Assembly: GCF_963678245.1 (NCBI RefSeq)
Contig: NZ_OY782767.1
Span: 806,001 to 870,000, forward strand
Reading direction: 5' to 3'
Length of the DNA stretch: 64,000 nucleotides
Source: an uncultured Sunxiuqinia sp.
GTDB lineage: Bacteria; Bacteroidota; Bacteroidia; Bacteroidales; Prolixibacteraceae
Positions 10,531 to 17,968 of the stretch are shown piece after piece; position 1 is the stretch's first letter, and each line of letters starts with the position of its first letter. The notes beneath the pieces were generated by a model. It saw only the letters and a list, made by a program, of their open reading frames with translations, had not been told where the DNA came from and searched no databases. The position numbers were made by a program, and so were the translations under genes.

Positions 10531-11212
10531 TTACTTTTCTTTTTTAAACCACAGCCGATCACCAACTAGATAATAATCAAGTTCTAATTCCGGATTATTG
10601 GTCAATTCTTCATCGGTGTACGGATAGTGCTTCATCAGTAAATCATCACCTTTTTCCCAATTCGCAGGGGGCAGTATTTTTCTGTTGTCAGCAATTTGCA
10701 GGGCAATAATAGTACGTTCAATTTCCAAAATATTCCTGCCGACTTCAATGAGGTAAGAATTAATTGATCTTACAATGTTTCCAGGATCAATAATGTAAAC
10801 ACCTTTTATGCAATAGCTTGTACTTGTTGACGTATGAAGCATGCCATACATAATTGAAGCTTTTTTGTTGGAATCTTCCTTTATAGTCCAATTCTTCTAC
10901 GTGCGCTTTCCACATACTGTGTTGGGAAACATTGTCGGTAAAAATAACGGCAAATTGTACATTCAAATTTTTTAGGTCATCTTGTAAATAAGCAAGTTCT
11001 AAAAGTTCCGATGAGCATACCGGAGTGAAGTCTTGCGGATGGCAAAACAGGACTTTCCAGCTTTTTTCAAAATCATTTGAAAAAGTAAATTTCCCATTAG
11101 TTGATTGTGTCGTGAATGAGGGAGCCTGGGATGCAATCAAAGGGATCTGTTTGTTTTGCGAGTGAAGTGTTCCGACAAAAAAAATAGCAATTGATAGGGT
11201 GTAAATTCTCAT
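10531..11212 (-). pseudogene. Exported 1-Cys peroxiredoxin, broken by an out-of-frame deletion
   Basis: Two overlapping minus-strand frames together encode most of a peroxiredoxin of about 210-220 residues. The upstream frame (start 11212) gives a signal peptide MRIYTLSIAIFFVGTLHSQ and the peroxidatic site HPQDFTPVC, then runs through EELDYKG. The family continues there with about 10-12 residues ending in a proline-containing strand. Here the sequence jumps to the other frame at EDSNKKASIMYGMLH and continues normally through IKGVYIIDPGNIVRS and the C-terminal arm to LWFKKEK. The break near 10875 therefore looks like a loss of some 30 bases that is not a multiple of three, rather than a one-base slip. 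An intact protein would reduce peroxides in the periplasm. It is probably nonfunctional now, unless the assembly is wrong at this point. Confidence 0.8.
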
Positions 11213-11653
11213 GGTATGTGGTGTTAGTAACGTGGTTAAATACTGGATAAAAGTTAATATGATGTTCGTTGTTGAAAAAGAGTGTATTCAATAAAGAGAA
11301 TGGCAATAATAAGATATGTATATCTTGATTGTTGTCAATGTCGCAAGTGTACGACAAAGTATGTTGAGAGTTAAATGGTTGAATTTTAAAGTATTTATGT
11401 CTTAAGGATTGATTGCTGATAATATTCATGTGTTTAATGTGAGTTATTTATGCCGTCGTGTGAGTTGTTGAGAATTTAAAATTAAAAGGTTTATTTTTTT
11501 TGAAAAAAATAGAATTTGAAACATCTTAATAAGATAAACGAATAAACCCTTCTAATAGTCGGTTGTTTTAACAACGAATGATTTGATAACTTTACCGATT
11601 TACTATTGCCACTTTTCCTTAAAAATGTAATTTTGCCCTAAAATAAATTAATC
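11213..11653. other. Intergenic region between divergent genes, no gene seen
   Basis: This 441-base AT-rich stretch lies between the broken peroxiredoxin and the DUF4293 gene. A minus-strand open frame over most of it has no recognisable domain and a composition unlike a protein. The only element I can support is a candidate promoter at its right edge. Confidence 0.6.
11606..11635 (+). promoter_or_regulatory. Candidate promoter of the DUF4293 gene
   Basis: A TTG at 11606-11608 is followed after 19 bases by TAATTTTG (11628-11635). This matches the two boxes of Bacteroidota sigma-ABfr promoters in sequence and spacing. The start codon is 18 bases downstream. Confidence 0.5.
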
Positions 11654-12097
11654 ATGATTCAACGTATTCAAACACTTTATATACTTATATCAACCAGTTT
11701 GATTGGTTTACTATTTGCATTGCCATTTGCCGAAATTGCAGTGAGCGATAAATTTTACTTGTTTAATATACAAGGGATACTGCACAATGGACAAGTCATT
11801 GAAAATGGATTGCCAATCACAATTTTTACAGGCATTATTTTAGTTCTGCATATTGCAGCTATCTTTTTGTTCAAAAAGCGTATTCTTCAAATACGAATAT
11901 TGGTATTCTCCATTTTACTGATGCTGGGCTTATTTGGTATGTTTTATTTCTTTACCTATTACAGCTTTAAAGGGGCCGATATTAGCTTTAAAATTGCCGT
12001 TGTTTTCCCATTAATAGCTATTATTCTCGATTATTTAGCTATCCGAAATATTGGTAAAGATGAAGCATTGGTTCGTTCAATTGACCGGATTCGATAA
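11654..12097 (+). CDS. DUF4293 family integral membrane protein
   Basis: The 147-residue product opens with MIQRIQTLYIL, the hallmark start of the Bacteroidota-specific DUF4293 family, and has four predicted membrane helices (about residues 7-27, 54-72, 80-102 and 112-130) with a short extracytoplasmic loop between the first two. The family has no established function. The last helix ends in a charged cytoplasmic tail. The gene stands alone, with its own candidate promoter and a hairpin behind it. In many Bacteroidota it lies near rho, but no such neighbour is present here. Confidence 0.88.
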   Translation: MIQRIQTLYILISTSLIGLLFALPFAEIAVSDKFYLFNIQGILHNGQVIENGLPITIFTGIILVLHIAAIFLFKKRILQIRILVFSILLMLGLFGMFYFFTYYSFKGADISFKIAVVFPLIAIILDYLAIRNIGKDEALVRSIDRIR

Positions 12098-12117
12098 CTG
12101 AGTGAACTTATAGTATT

Positions 12118-12152
12118 AAAAATGGAATCTTCGTTTTGAGGATGCCATTTTT
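12118..12152 (+). terminator. Hairpin terminator after the DUF4293 gene
   Basis: An imperfect 15-bp stem (12118-12132 with 12138-12152, one mismatch and one wobble) begins with AAAAATGG and ends with CCATTTTT, giving a five-base T tract 20 bases after the stop codon. Confidence 0.7.
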
Positions 12153-12487
12153 GTTCTATTGAGGTCTTGTTTCCTGTAGATGTTTCGCTGATGTGAAAAG
12201 ATTGTCATTTCTTTCTTTCTTTCTTTCTTTCTACTGGTCTGGATTTCCAATAATGGCCTTTAAAATATTGAATTTAAAATCCGGAAAGAATGGATAGATT
12301 AGAAATATATTGACTTGCACATATACACACGCAATAGGTCATTTGGGGCTATACGGAAAATACAAACCTTGTTACCTATAGCAGAGTGAAAAATCTATGA
12401 TATAATAGAAAACTACCGAATAAGTTGTGAAATGATCAATTCTGCAGAAATGTAAGTTGTTTTATATTTATTAAATTTGGGAGTTAT
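12153..12487. other. Intergenic region upstream of alr
   Basis: These 335 bases contain a TTTC microsatellite and, just before alr, a TAAATTTG box at 12472-12479 that fits the -7 consensus but would leave almost no leader. I see no gene or RNA here. Confidence 0.5.
12208..12231 (+). repeat. (TTTC)6 tetranucleotide repeat
   Basis: Six exact tandem copies of TTTC lie about 260 bases upstream of the alanine racemase start and 110 bases after the DUF4293 gene. Such tracts can change length by slippage. No reading frame spans it, so any effect would be on transcription. Confidence 0.85.
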
Positions 12488-13603
12488 ATGAAGCAACATC
12501 ACATATCTGTTATCGTTTCGCGTAAGCGATTTGCCAATAATATCAGGATATTAAAAAAATACGTTTATCCAGCAAAGTTGTCGGTGGTTATGAAGGCTGA
12601 CGCATATGGTCATGGTCTCGCGGGTATGGTCGAAACGGCTATTTCGGCAGGAGCTGACTCTATTGGCATCTCTACCAACCCAGAAGCACATTTGGTGCGT
12701 GCCGTGTCGCAAGATTTTCCATTAATAAGGCTGCGAATGGCCTTGCCTGAAGAACTAAAGGAGTCGGTGACGGGACTGAATATTGAGGAACAGGTTGGAA
12801 GCTGGGAAACTTCGGAATATCTTAGTCGTGAAGGAATACGGCGCGGCTTACCGGTTTCGGTGCATATCAATCTCGATACGGGAATGGGGCGAGGTGGTTT
12901 CAGTATTAACGAAATCGACACGATCAGGCGGGTCATAGCGCTACCCGGGCTACGCATTGTTGGTGTAATGGCCCATTATGCAAATGCCGATGCCACAACG
13001 ATGGATTATAGTCTTGCTCAAAATCAGAAATTTGATCATTTTGTTGAAGCATTGGCTTTGGAGCTACCAGACGATGTTCTTTTTCATACCCACAACTCTG
13101 CAGCAACGATGCGCCTGCCAAACTTGCGACGCGATATGGTTCGTGTCGGTGCTGCTTGCTATGGAGTACGAACATCGCATAACTTCAGTAATCTACCCGA
13201 TCTGAAACCCTGTATGATAGTAAAAACCAGAATTACGCAAGTTCGAAACATCCCGGCAGAAACAAAAATTGGCTATGGAAGCCTCTATACCACCAAACGC
13301 CCCTCACGAATTGCGGCAATACCCGTTGGGTTTGGTGAAGGCTATCCACGTGCATTGTTCAACAAGGGTATCGTATTAATCGGTGGACATCGATGTCCGG
13401 TAGTCGGTCGGGTTTCTCTAAATATCACAACGATTGACGTTACCGAACTGCCATATGTTCCAAAATGGGGTGACGAAGTAGTGCTGATCGGTGATCAGGA
13501 AAATGAAACCATCACCTTCGAGGAAATGGCCGAGAAGTTTCAAAGCGTGCACACAGAAATCAATTTGATGGCGGGAAGTATGAATGAAATCAATTATCAG
13601 TAA
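12488..13603 (+). CDS. alr: Alanine racemase
   Basis: The 371-residue product is a standard fold-III PLP racemase. Lys36 in VVMKADAYGHG should form the internal aldimine with pyridoxal phosphate, and Tyr263 in KIGYGSLY is the second catalytic base, supplied from the partner subunit of the dimer. The enzyme interconverts L- and D-alanine for peptidoglycan in the cytoplasm. In many Bacteroidota alanine racemase is fused behind MurF, but this copy is free-standing and may be an extra, catabolic or broad-specificity racemase, which the sequence does not settle. No Shine-Dalgarno is seen before the ATG. The gene is followed directly by a region of decayed efflux genes. Confidence 0.93.
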   Translation: MKQHHISVIVSRKRFANNIRILKKYVYPAKLSVVMKADAYGHGLAGMVETAISAGADSIGISTNPEAHLVRAVSQDFPLIRLRMALPEELKESVTGLNIEEQVGSWETSEYLSREGIRRGLPVSVHINLDTGMGRGGFSINEIDTIRRVIALPGLRIVGVMAHYANADATTMDYSLAQNQKFDHFVEALALELPDDVLFHTHNSAATMRLPNLRRDMVRVGAACYGVRTSHNFSNLPDLKPCMIVKTRITQVRNIPAETKIGYGSLYTTKRPSRIAAIPVGFGEGYPRALFNKGIVLIGGHRCPVVGRVSLNITTIDVTELPYVPKWGDEVVLIGDQENETITFEEMAEKFQSVHTEINLMAGSMNEINYQ

Positions 13604-13801
13604 GTCCTCGAGTCCTGATATTGCAAATATACCTTGGTAACTAAAAAGCATTCTATCCACGCTAGCCGACATTCGCAATCCCGACCTTTTGAATAATAGA
13701 ATTAATATTTGGAAGGAATATTGGTTCAGCCGATGGGGCATTTGTGCCATAGACTGTATTATTAGATAGTCAAAGCGATATGCTGATAGTGCCTGGGTTG
13801 A

Positions 13802-14110
13802 ACGTTACAGAAGGCTATTCAAATTACCATCTATTCTGAAACAGGCGATAGCCGTTTGTCTGTGGTCGGAACAGCTATTTTTCATGAAGAAACAACCACG
13901 TATGTGTGGATTTATAATCCTTCAACACATCAGGTTGAAAACCGTAAAGTAGAAATCACACTAGATGGAGCAGGCGGTCGTGTATCTGTAAGATCCGGGT
14001 TATCGAGAGGAGAGCAAGTTGTTACAGCAGGCGTACATTATTTGGTAGAAGGCCAAAAAGTAAAGCCGCTTCAAGAGCCGGCAGTAACAAATATTCGAGA
14101 GGTGCTGTAA
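13802..14110 (+). pseudogene. RND efflux membrane-fusion protein, C-terminal remnant
   Basis: An open frame without a proper start encodes QITIYSETGDSRLSVVGTAI, then TYVWIYNPSTHQVENRKVEI, then GEQVVTAGVHYLVEGQKVKP. That is the typical end of a periplasmic adaptor (HlyD/AcrA type) of an RND pump, including the beta-barrel and membrane-proximal domains. About 250 or more N-terminal residues are missing. Just upstream, another frame reads IVPGLNVTEGY, which hints at a frameshift inside the same gene. The stop codon TAA overlaps the ATG of the pump remnant by one base, the normal layout of adaptor-pump operons, so the pair was once intact. Confidence 0.75.
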
Positions 14111-15297
14111 TGTTTGAGAAGCTTTTAAACCAAAAAGCAATGATCTCCAAAATATTGTTTGCAGTATTTTTCGGAGGGATAATTGCATATAATAATATCG
14201 GGAAGCTCTAGGATGCGGAAATTCCTATTAAAGCGGCTACAGTAGTCACAGTATATCCTGGGGCTACCCAGAAACTGGAAAACGTTGATGAAGTTACATC
14301 CGTTTCCCGTCCCGGACTTTTATTTATTACTATTAATATTCAACCATCAGTTAAAACTCCTCAGTTACCTCAGTTGCGGGATCACCTCCGCCGCAAAGTA
14401 AATGACGCCAAAGGTTCGTTACCATCGGGAGCAAGGGAACCAATTGTTAATGATGACTTTGCCGATGTGTATGGAATCTTATACGCTATAACAGCAGATG
14501 GATATTCGCACGAAGAGTTGGTGAAATACACCGAATATATTGAGCGTAAATGGAGTGAAACGCTCACAAATTTTTGGAGAGCATACCCGAACCATTGATA
14601 TTGTTTTTTCTTCTGAAAAACTGGCAGGACTTAATGTGAACCCGATGTACGTTGCTACGGCTATTCAAAACGAAACGGCTATTATAAACCCAGGTCAACT
14701 GAAGTGGGCAAGGAGTCTGTTCGCAGTGGAGTCGGACAGAAAATTACGAGCATTAACGAAATTGAAGAGTTGTTAATTCAGGTCCCTGCAAGTGGAATTT
14801 CTCGTTTAGGTGATATTGTCACGATAAAACGATCGTATCTGGAACCACAAAACGAAGCATTATACTACAACAAGCTAGGTTTAACTCTTGGATTATCTAA
14901 CGAAAGCGGAATTAACGTGGTAAAACTGGGCGAACGATTGGATGAGAAACTGGCAGAACTTCAGAAAGAACTTCCGGCGGGATTCGATGTCAACCAGATT
15001 TATTATCCGCCTGATCGCGTAGATGCAGCAGTGATCGATTTTATGCTGAATCTGGCAATGTCAGTGGGCATCGTGATTGTAGTGCTGATGTTTGCAATGG
15101 GGTTACGTTCGGGCTTGTTGATTTCAAATGGGTTAATATTCACTATTTTTGGAACATTGATTGTGATGCTGGGAATCGGTTTACCTCTACACCGTTTTAC
15201 GTTGGCTGCCATTATTCTCGCTATGGGGATGTTGGTGGATAATGTCATCGTTGTGGCTGATGGTATTTTGGTTGATTTGAAATCTGGAATGATGTGA
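14110..15297 (+). pseudogene. RND efflux pump inner-membrane subunit, truncated and frameshifted remnant
   Basis: The remnant starts with MFEKLLNQKAMISKILFAVF, the usual first helix of an AcrB/MexB-type pump, but has an in-frame TAG at about residue 34. The frame then resumes through DAEIPIKAATVVTVYPGAT and the porter domain, shifts near 14570 to IFGEHTRTIDIVFSS, and shifts again near 14706 to GKESVRSGVGQKITSINEIE. It ends after membrane segments with GMLVDNVIVVADGI, near residue 400 of about 1000. The whole second half is absent. Three independent lesions plus truncation make this a dead gene. The joint after it falls inside a LytTR regulator remnant, so a deletion removed everything between. 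Confidence 0.85.
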
Positions 15298-15509
15298 TTG
15301 ATTTGACTATCGAAAGACTGGAAGAGGAACTTGATCCTGATTCTTTTTTTCGTACTAATCGTAGTACTGTCATTCATATCAACGCTATCCGGAAATTTGA
15401 AAGTCATTTTGGAGGTAAACTGGTCTTGCGCTTAATCCAACCTTTCGACCGTGCGATAACCATAAGTCGGTTAAAAGCTACTGAATTTAAAAAATGGATT
15501 GGACGTTAA
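15294..15509 (+). pseudogene. LytTR-type response regulator, C-terminal remnant
   Basis: The 71-residue open frame reads DLTIERLEEELDPDSFFRTN and RSTVIHINAIRKFESHFGGK, the second half of a LytTR DNA-binding domain with its conserved FFR-x-(N/H)-R(S/Q) core, and ends at GR, as family members do. The receiver domain and the first strands of LytTR are gone. It overlaps the end of the RND remnant by four bases. A nearby ATG could start translation, but a half-domain is unlikely to bind DNA. Confidence 0.75.
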
Positions 15510-15597
15510 TTGCTGTTTTTTTATAAAATAAAGTTGTACATTAATCGACTATGTATAAAAAAGCTTCGCTATTTTTACAGGAAACAGAACAGAAACG

Positions 15598-16800
15598 ATG
15601 TCGGATAAAAAAACGAATTTGCTAGCAGAATCTTCCAGAAAACAAACGATGAAGCTATTGATCGGGTTGAAAATGAATCGGCTAATTTTTAATATTATAG
15701 CCTGGAATCTCAACTTGCATTTATTCTTGTTTTTGAATTATCTCGTGTATCCTCAGATTGTTGTTGAGGGTGCTAAAATTTTTCAGTTTATGTATGCCAA
15801 CCATGCGGCTACATTCTCCCTGGGCACCTTAGTCGCTTTTAGTTCATGGATAGTTGAAGATGTTATTTTCTATAGTTACCTTTCCAAAAAGAGTTTGGGC
15901 TTATACTTTTTGTGGCGCATCTTTTTCGTGAGTGTTTTGTTAATTGTAGTTTTCCTGATCATATCCATTTATCATTATCACAATAAAATATTCTCTAACA
16001 TTTCAGAGTTTTTCGATTTAGTAAAATGGTTTTTCTTTAACCGTACGGCTTTGTATCTATTTCTGGTCGGCATATTTATTTCTTCCAATATTAATTTTTT
16101 CAAAGCCATTCGACAAAAGGTTGGATTCGAAAAGTTTTATCCGATCATTTCAGGATATTATCGTTCGCCTAAAGAAGAAAACCGAATCTTCATTTTTATT
16201 GACCTGATTTCGTCTACACGGTATGCCGAGTTATTAGGACATGAGAAGTACAGTTCATTTTTGCAAGAATGTTTTAAATACCTGGGCATTTTGGAAATTA
16301 AATATCGCGCCATGCTTTACCAGTTTGTTGGCGACGAGGTGGTGCTAAGCTGGCCGGCCGAGGATGAGCGAAACTTTCGTCGTGCAGTTAAATTTTACTA
16401 CGAATATGTAGCCATATTAAATAGCCATGTCGACTCTTTTTTAGAGAAGTTTGGTATTCGTCCGGAGTTTACCGCGTCGATTAATTCCGGGAAAATTATG
16501 GTCTCTGAAGTAGGAACGATTAAAAGCGAAATTGCCTTTCATGGCGATGTACTCAATACGGCTGCCCGCATTCAAAAGCAATGCAAAAGTTTTAAGCGGC
16601 CACTTTTAGTAACGGGACGTTTTGCACGGAACTTTGAACCGGTTTCAGAAGGTTTTCAGCTCGAATGGTTATCGGACGATCCGCTGATTGGAAAAAGCAA
16701 ACGCGTAGCAATCTATGCCGTCGCTCTTTCTGGAGAAAATAAAGATAATCACACCTTATCTCCAGATGTTAGACCCGAAAAAAGAAGTAGGAAACAATGA
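15598..16800 (+). CDS. Membrane-anchored class III nucleotide cyclase
   Basis: The 400-residue protein has an N-terminal membrane domain of four to five helices (about residues 25-170) and a class III cyclase catalytic domain (about 195-380). Asp202 in FIFIDLISSTRYAE and Asp246 in QFVGDEVVLSW are the two metal-binding aspartates, and GDVLNTAARIQ supplies the transition-state Asn and Arg. At the position of the purine-specifying lysine (KTIGD in adenylate cyclases) there is Gln242, preceded by Tyr241, so the product nucleotide cannot be assigned with confidence. The gene converges on an HD-Pycsar-effector-like gene with a 32-base overlap of coding ends, which links it to cyclic-nucleotide signalling or defence. 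A weak TATTTTTA box precedes it. Confidence 0.88.
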   Translation: MSDKKTNLLAESSRKQTMKLLIGLKMNRLIFNIIAWNLNLHLFLFLNYLVYPQIVVEGAKIFQFMYANHAATFSLGTLVAFSSWIVEDVIFYSYLSKKSLGLYFLWRIFFVSVLLIVVFLIISIYHYHNKIFSNISEFFDLVKWFFFNRTALYLFLVGIFISSNINFFKAIRQKVGFEKFYPIISGYYRSPKEENRIFIFIDLISSTRYAELLGHEKYSSFLQECFKYLGILEIKYRAMLYQFVGDEVVLSWPAEDERNFRRAVKFYYEYVAILNSHVDSFLEKFGIRPEFTASINSGKIMVSEVGTIKSEIAFHGDVLNTAARIQKQCKSFKRPLLVTGRFARNFEPVSEGFQLEWLSDDPLIGKSKRVAIYAVALSGENKDNHTLSPDVRPEKRSRKQ

Positions 16801-17917
16801 AAAGCAAAGCAGCCAGGATAAAACCATACATGAAAATATCGTACGCTACCCTAAGCAATTTATATTTGCGGGTGAGCGACAAGCCTAAATGGTATTGATC
16901 TTTAATGAGGTTAGTATACAGGTAATCGTAATCATCCATCATCTCTTTCATTGATTTATCGTAAAGCGGATAAGGGATTTGGCTGAAATTACCGAAAAAC
17001 AACAAGTTTGTTTTACGTTCTTTGATATCAGACTCAGAACATCGTTGAGGTTTAATTTTAGGGCGACAAGAGAGAATGGCAAAAACCAGCGAAATCAGGC
17101 TCGAAAGAAACAAGATAATCACCGCCGGAATTAATTGCTTCGTAGGCGAAAAAGGCTGGCTGGAAGCTGCGGCTGCCGAAACAGAAATTAAAATGGAGTT
17201 TGTGGAAATCAGTATGTTAGCCTTTTTATCTGCCATGGCACTAAGGCGCATTTGATTGTTGGCCGTTAATCTGAACATCGATTCAACACCGCGTGTAGTT
17301 GATTTCTCTTTGGGACGTACTCCTTTCTTTTGTTTGTCAATTAAGGCCCGAACTTTCTCTGTATTTGTTTTTTTGACAGGCTCATACTCACGTTGGGCAA
17401 AATCGGTAAAGAACTGCTGGTTTTCCAAAAACAAAAGTGTTTCTTGCCAGTATTTTTCCTGAGAAATAGCTACTCCTGTACAGTTTGAACGTTCTTTGCG
17501 GAGAGTTTTTGAGATGTTGATGAAATTTGAATTTCCCGTATGTGAAATATCTGCATCCATAATGATTTTTTCCGGAAGGCTTTGGGGTTCTCGGTTGCGC
17601 TTGGTTGCAAGTATACAGTCTTCAACTAATTGAACGAAAGCGGTGGCGCGCGGATGCTTCTTGAAAAAAGAACGAGCCAGATCAATGCTGGCAGCTTCAT
17701 GGTTTTCGAGTTCAATAAGGTAGCCTGTATCGTGAAACCAGGCGGCCACAAGAACTGCCGACAGCTCATCTTCGTTCAGTTTTTCCTGCTGACCAATGAG
17801 AGCCGACTGCCTGACCACTTCAAGCGTATGTTCGAGCGAGTGAAACGTTAACTTTTGATTTTTCTGGTTTTCAAAAAGATTAATCACAAAAAGTTTTGCC
17901 TGATCAACAATTTTCAT
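16769..17917 (-). CDS. HD-domain protein fused to a Pycsar-effector-like membrane domain (DUF5706-like)
   Basis: The 382-residue product has an N-terminal HD phosphohydrolase domain (about 1-190; His26, His30, His62-Asp63 in FHDTGY, and a later DADISHTG stretch) that could hydrolyse a cyclic nucleotide or (p)ppGpp-like substrate. The C-terminal half begins with FRLTANNQMRLSAMADKKAN, the characteristic start of Pycsar system effector membrane domains, and has three membrane helices (about 228-250, 256-282 and 355-380). Pycsar effectors are opened by cyclic pyrimidine nucleotides and damage the membrane during phage infection. The fused HD domain could act as an off-switch, which is inference. 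I chose the ATG at 17917 rather than 17959 because it starts at the domain and leaves room for a promoter before the divergent gene. Confidence 0.8.
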   Translation of the reverse strand: MKIVDQAKLFVINLFENQKNQKLTFHSLEHTLEVVRQSALIGQQEKLNEDELSAVLVAAWFHDTGYLIELENHEAASIDLARSFFKKHPRATAFVQLVEDCILATKRNREPQSLPEKIIMDADISHTGNSNFINISKTLRKERSNCTGVAISQEKYWQETLLFLENQQFFTDFAQREYEPVKKTNTEKVRALIDKQKKGVRPKEKSTTRGVESMFRLTANNQMRLSAMADKKANILISTNSILISVSAAAASSQPFSPTKQLIPAVIILFLSSLISLVFAILSCRPKIKPQRCSESDIKERKTNLLFFGNFSQIPYPLYDKSMKEMMDDYDYLYTNLIKDQYHLGLSLTRKYKLLRVAYDIFMYGFILAALLFIVSYFFFRV

Positions 17918-17968
17918 AATTCTTGTTTCTTTTATAATGATAATACGAAAATGTAACAATTATTTCAC

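Noticed and set aside
11097-11429. 110-residue minus-strand frame between peroxiredoxin and DUF4293
   Set aside because: It has biased AT-rich composition, no domain, and overlaps the peroxiredoxin start in another frame.
13604-15597. Insertion sequence as the cause of the decayed region
   Set aside because: I found no transposase fragment, terminal inverted repeats or target duplication. The joint looks like a deletion.
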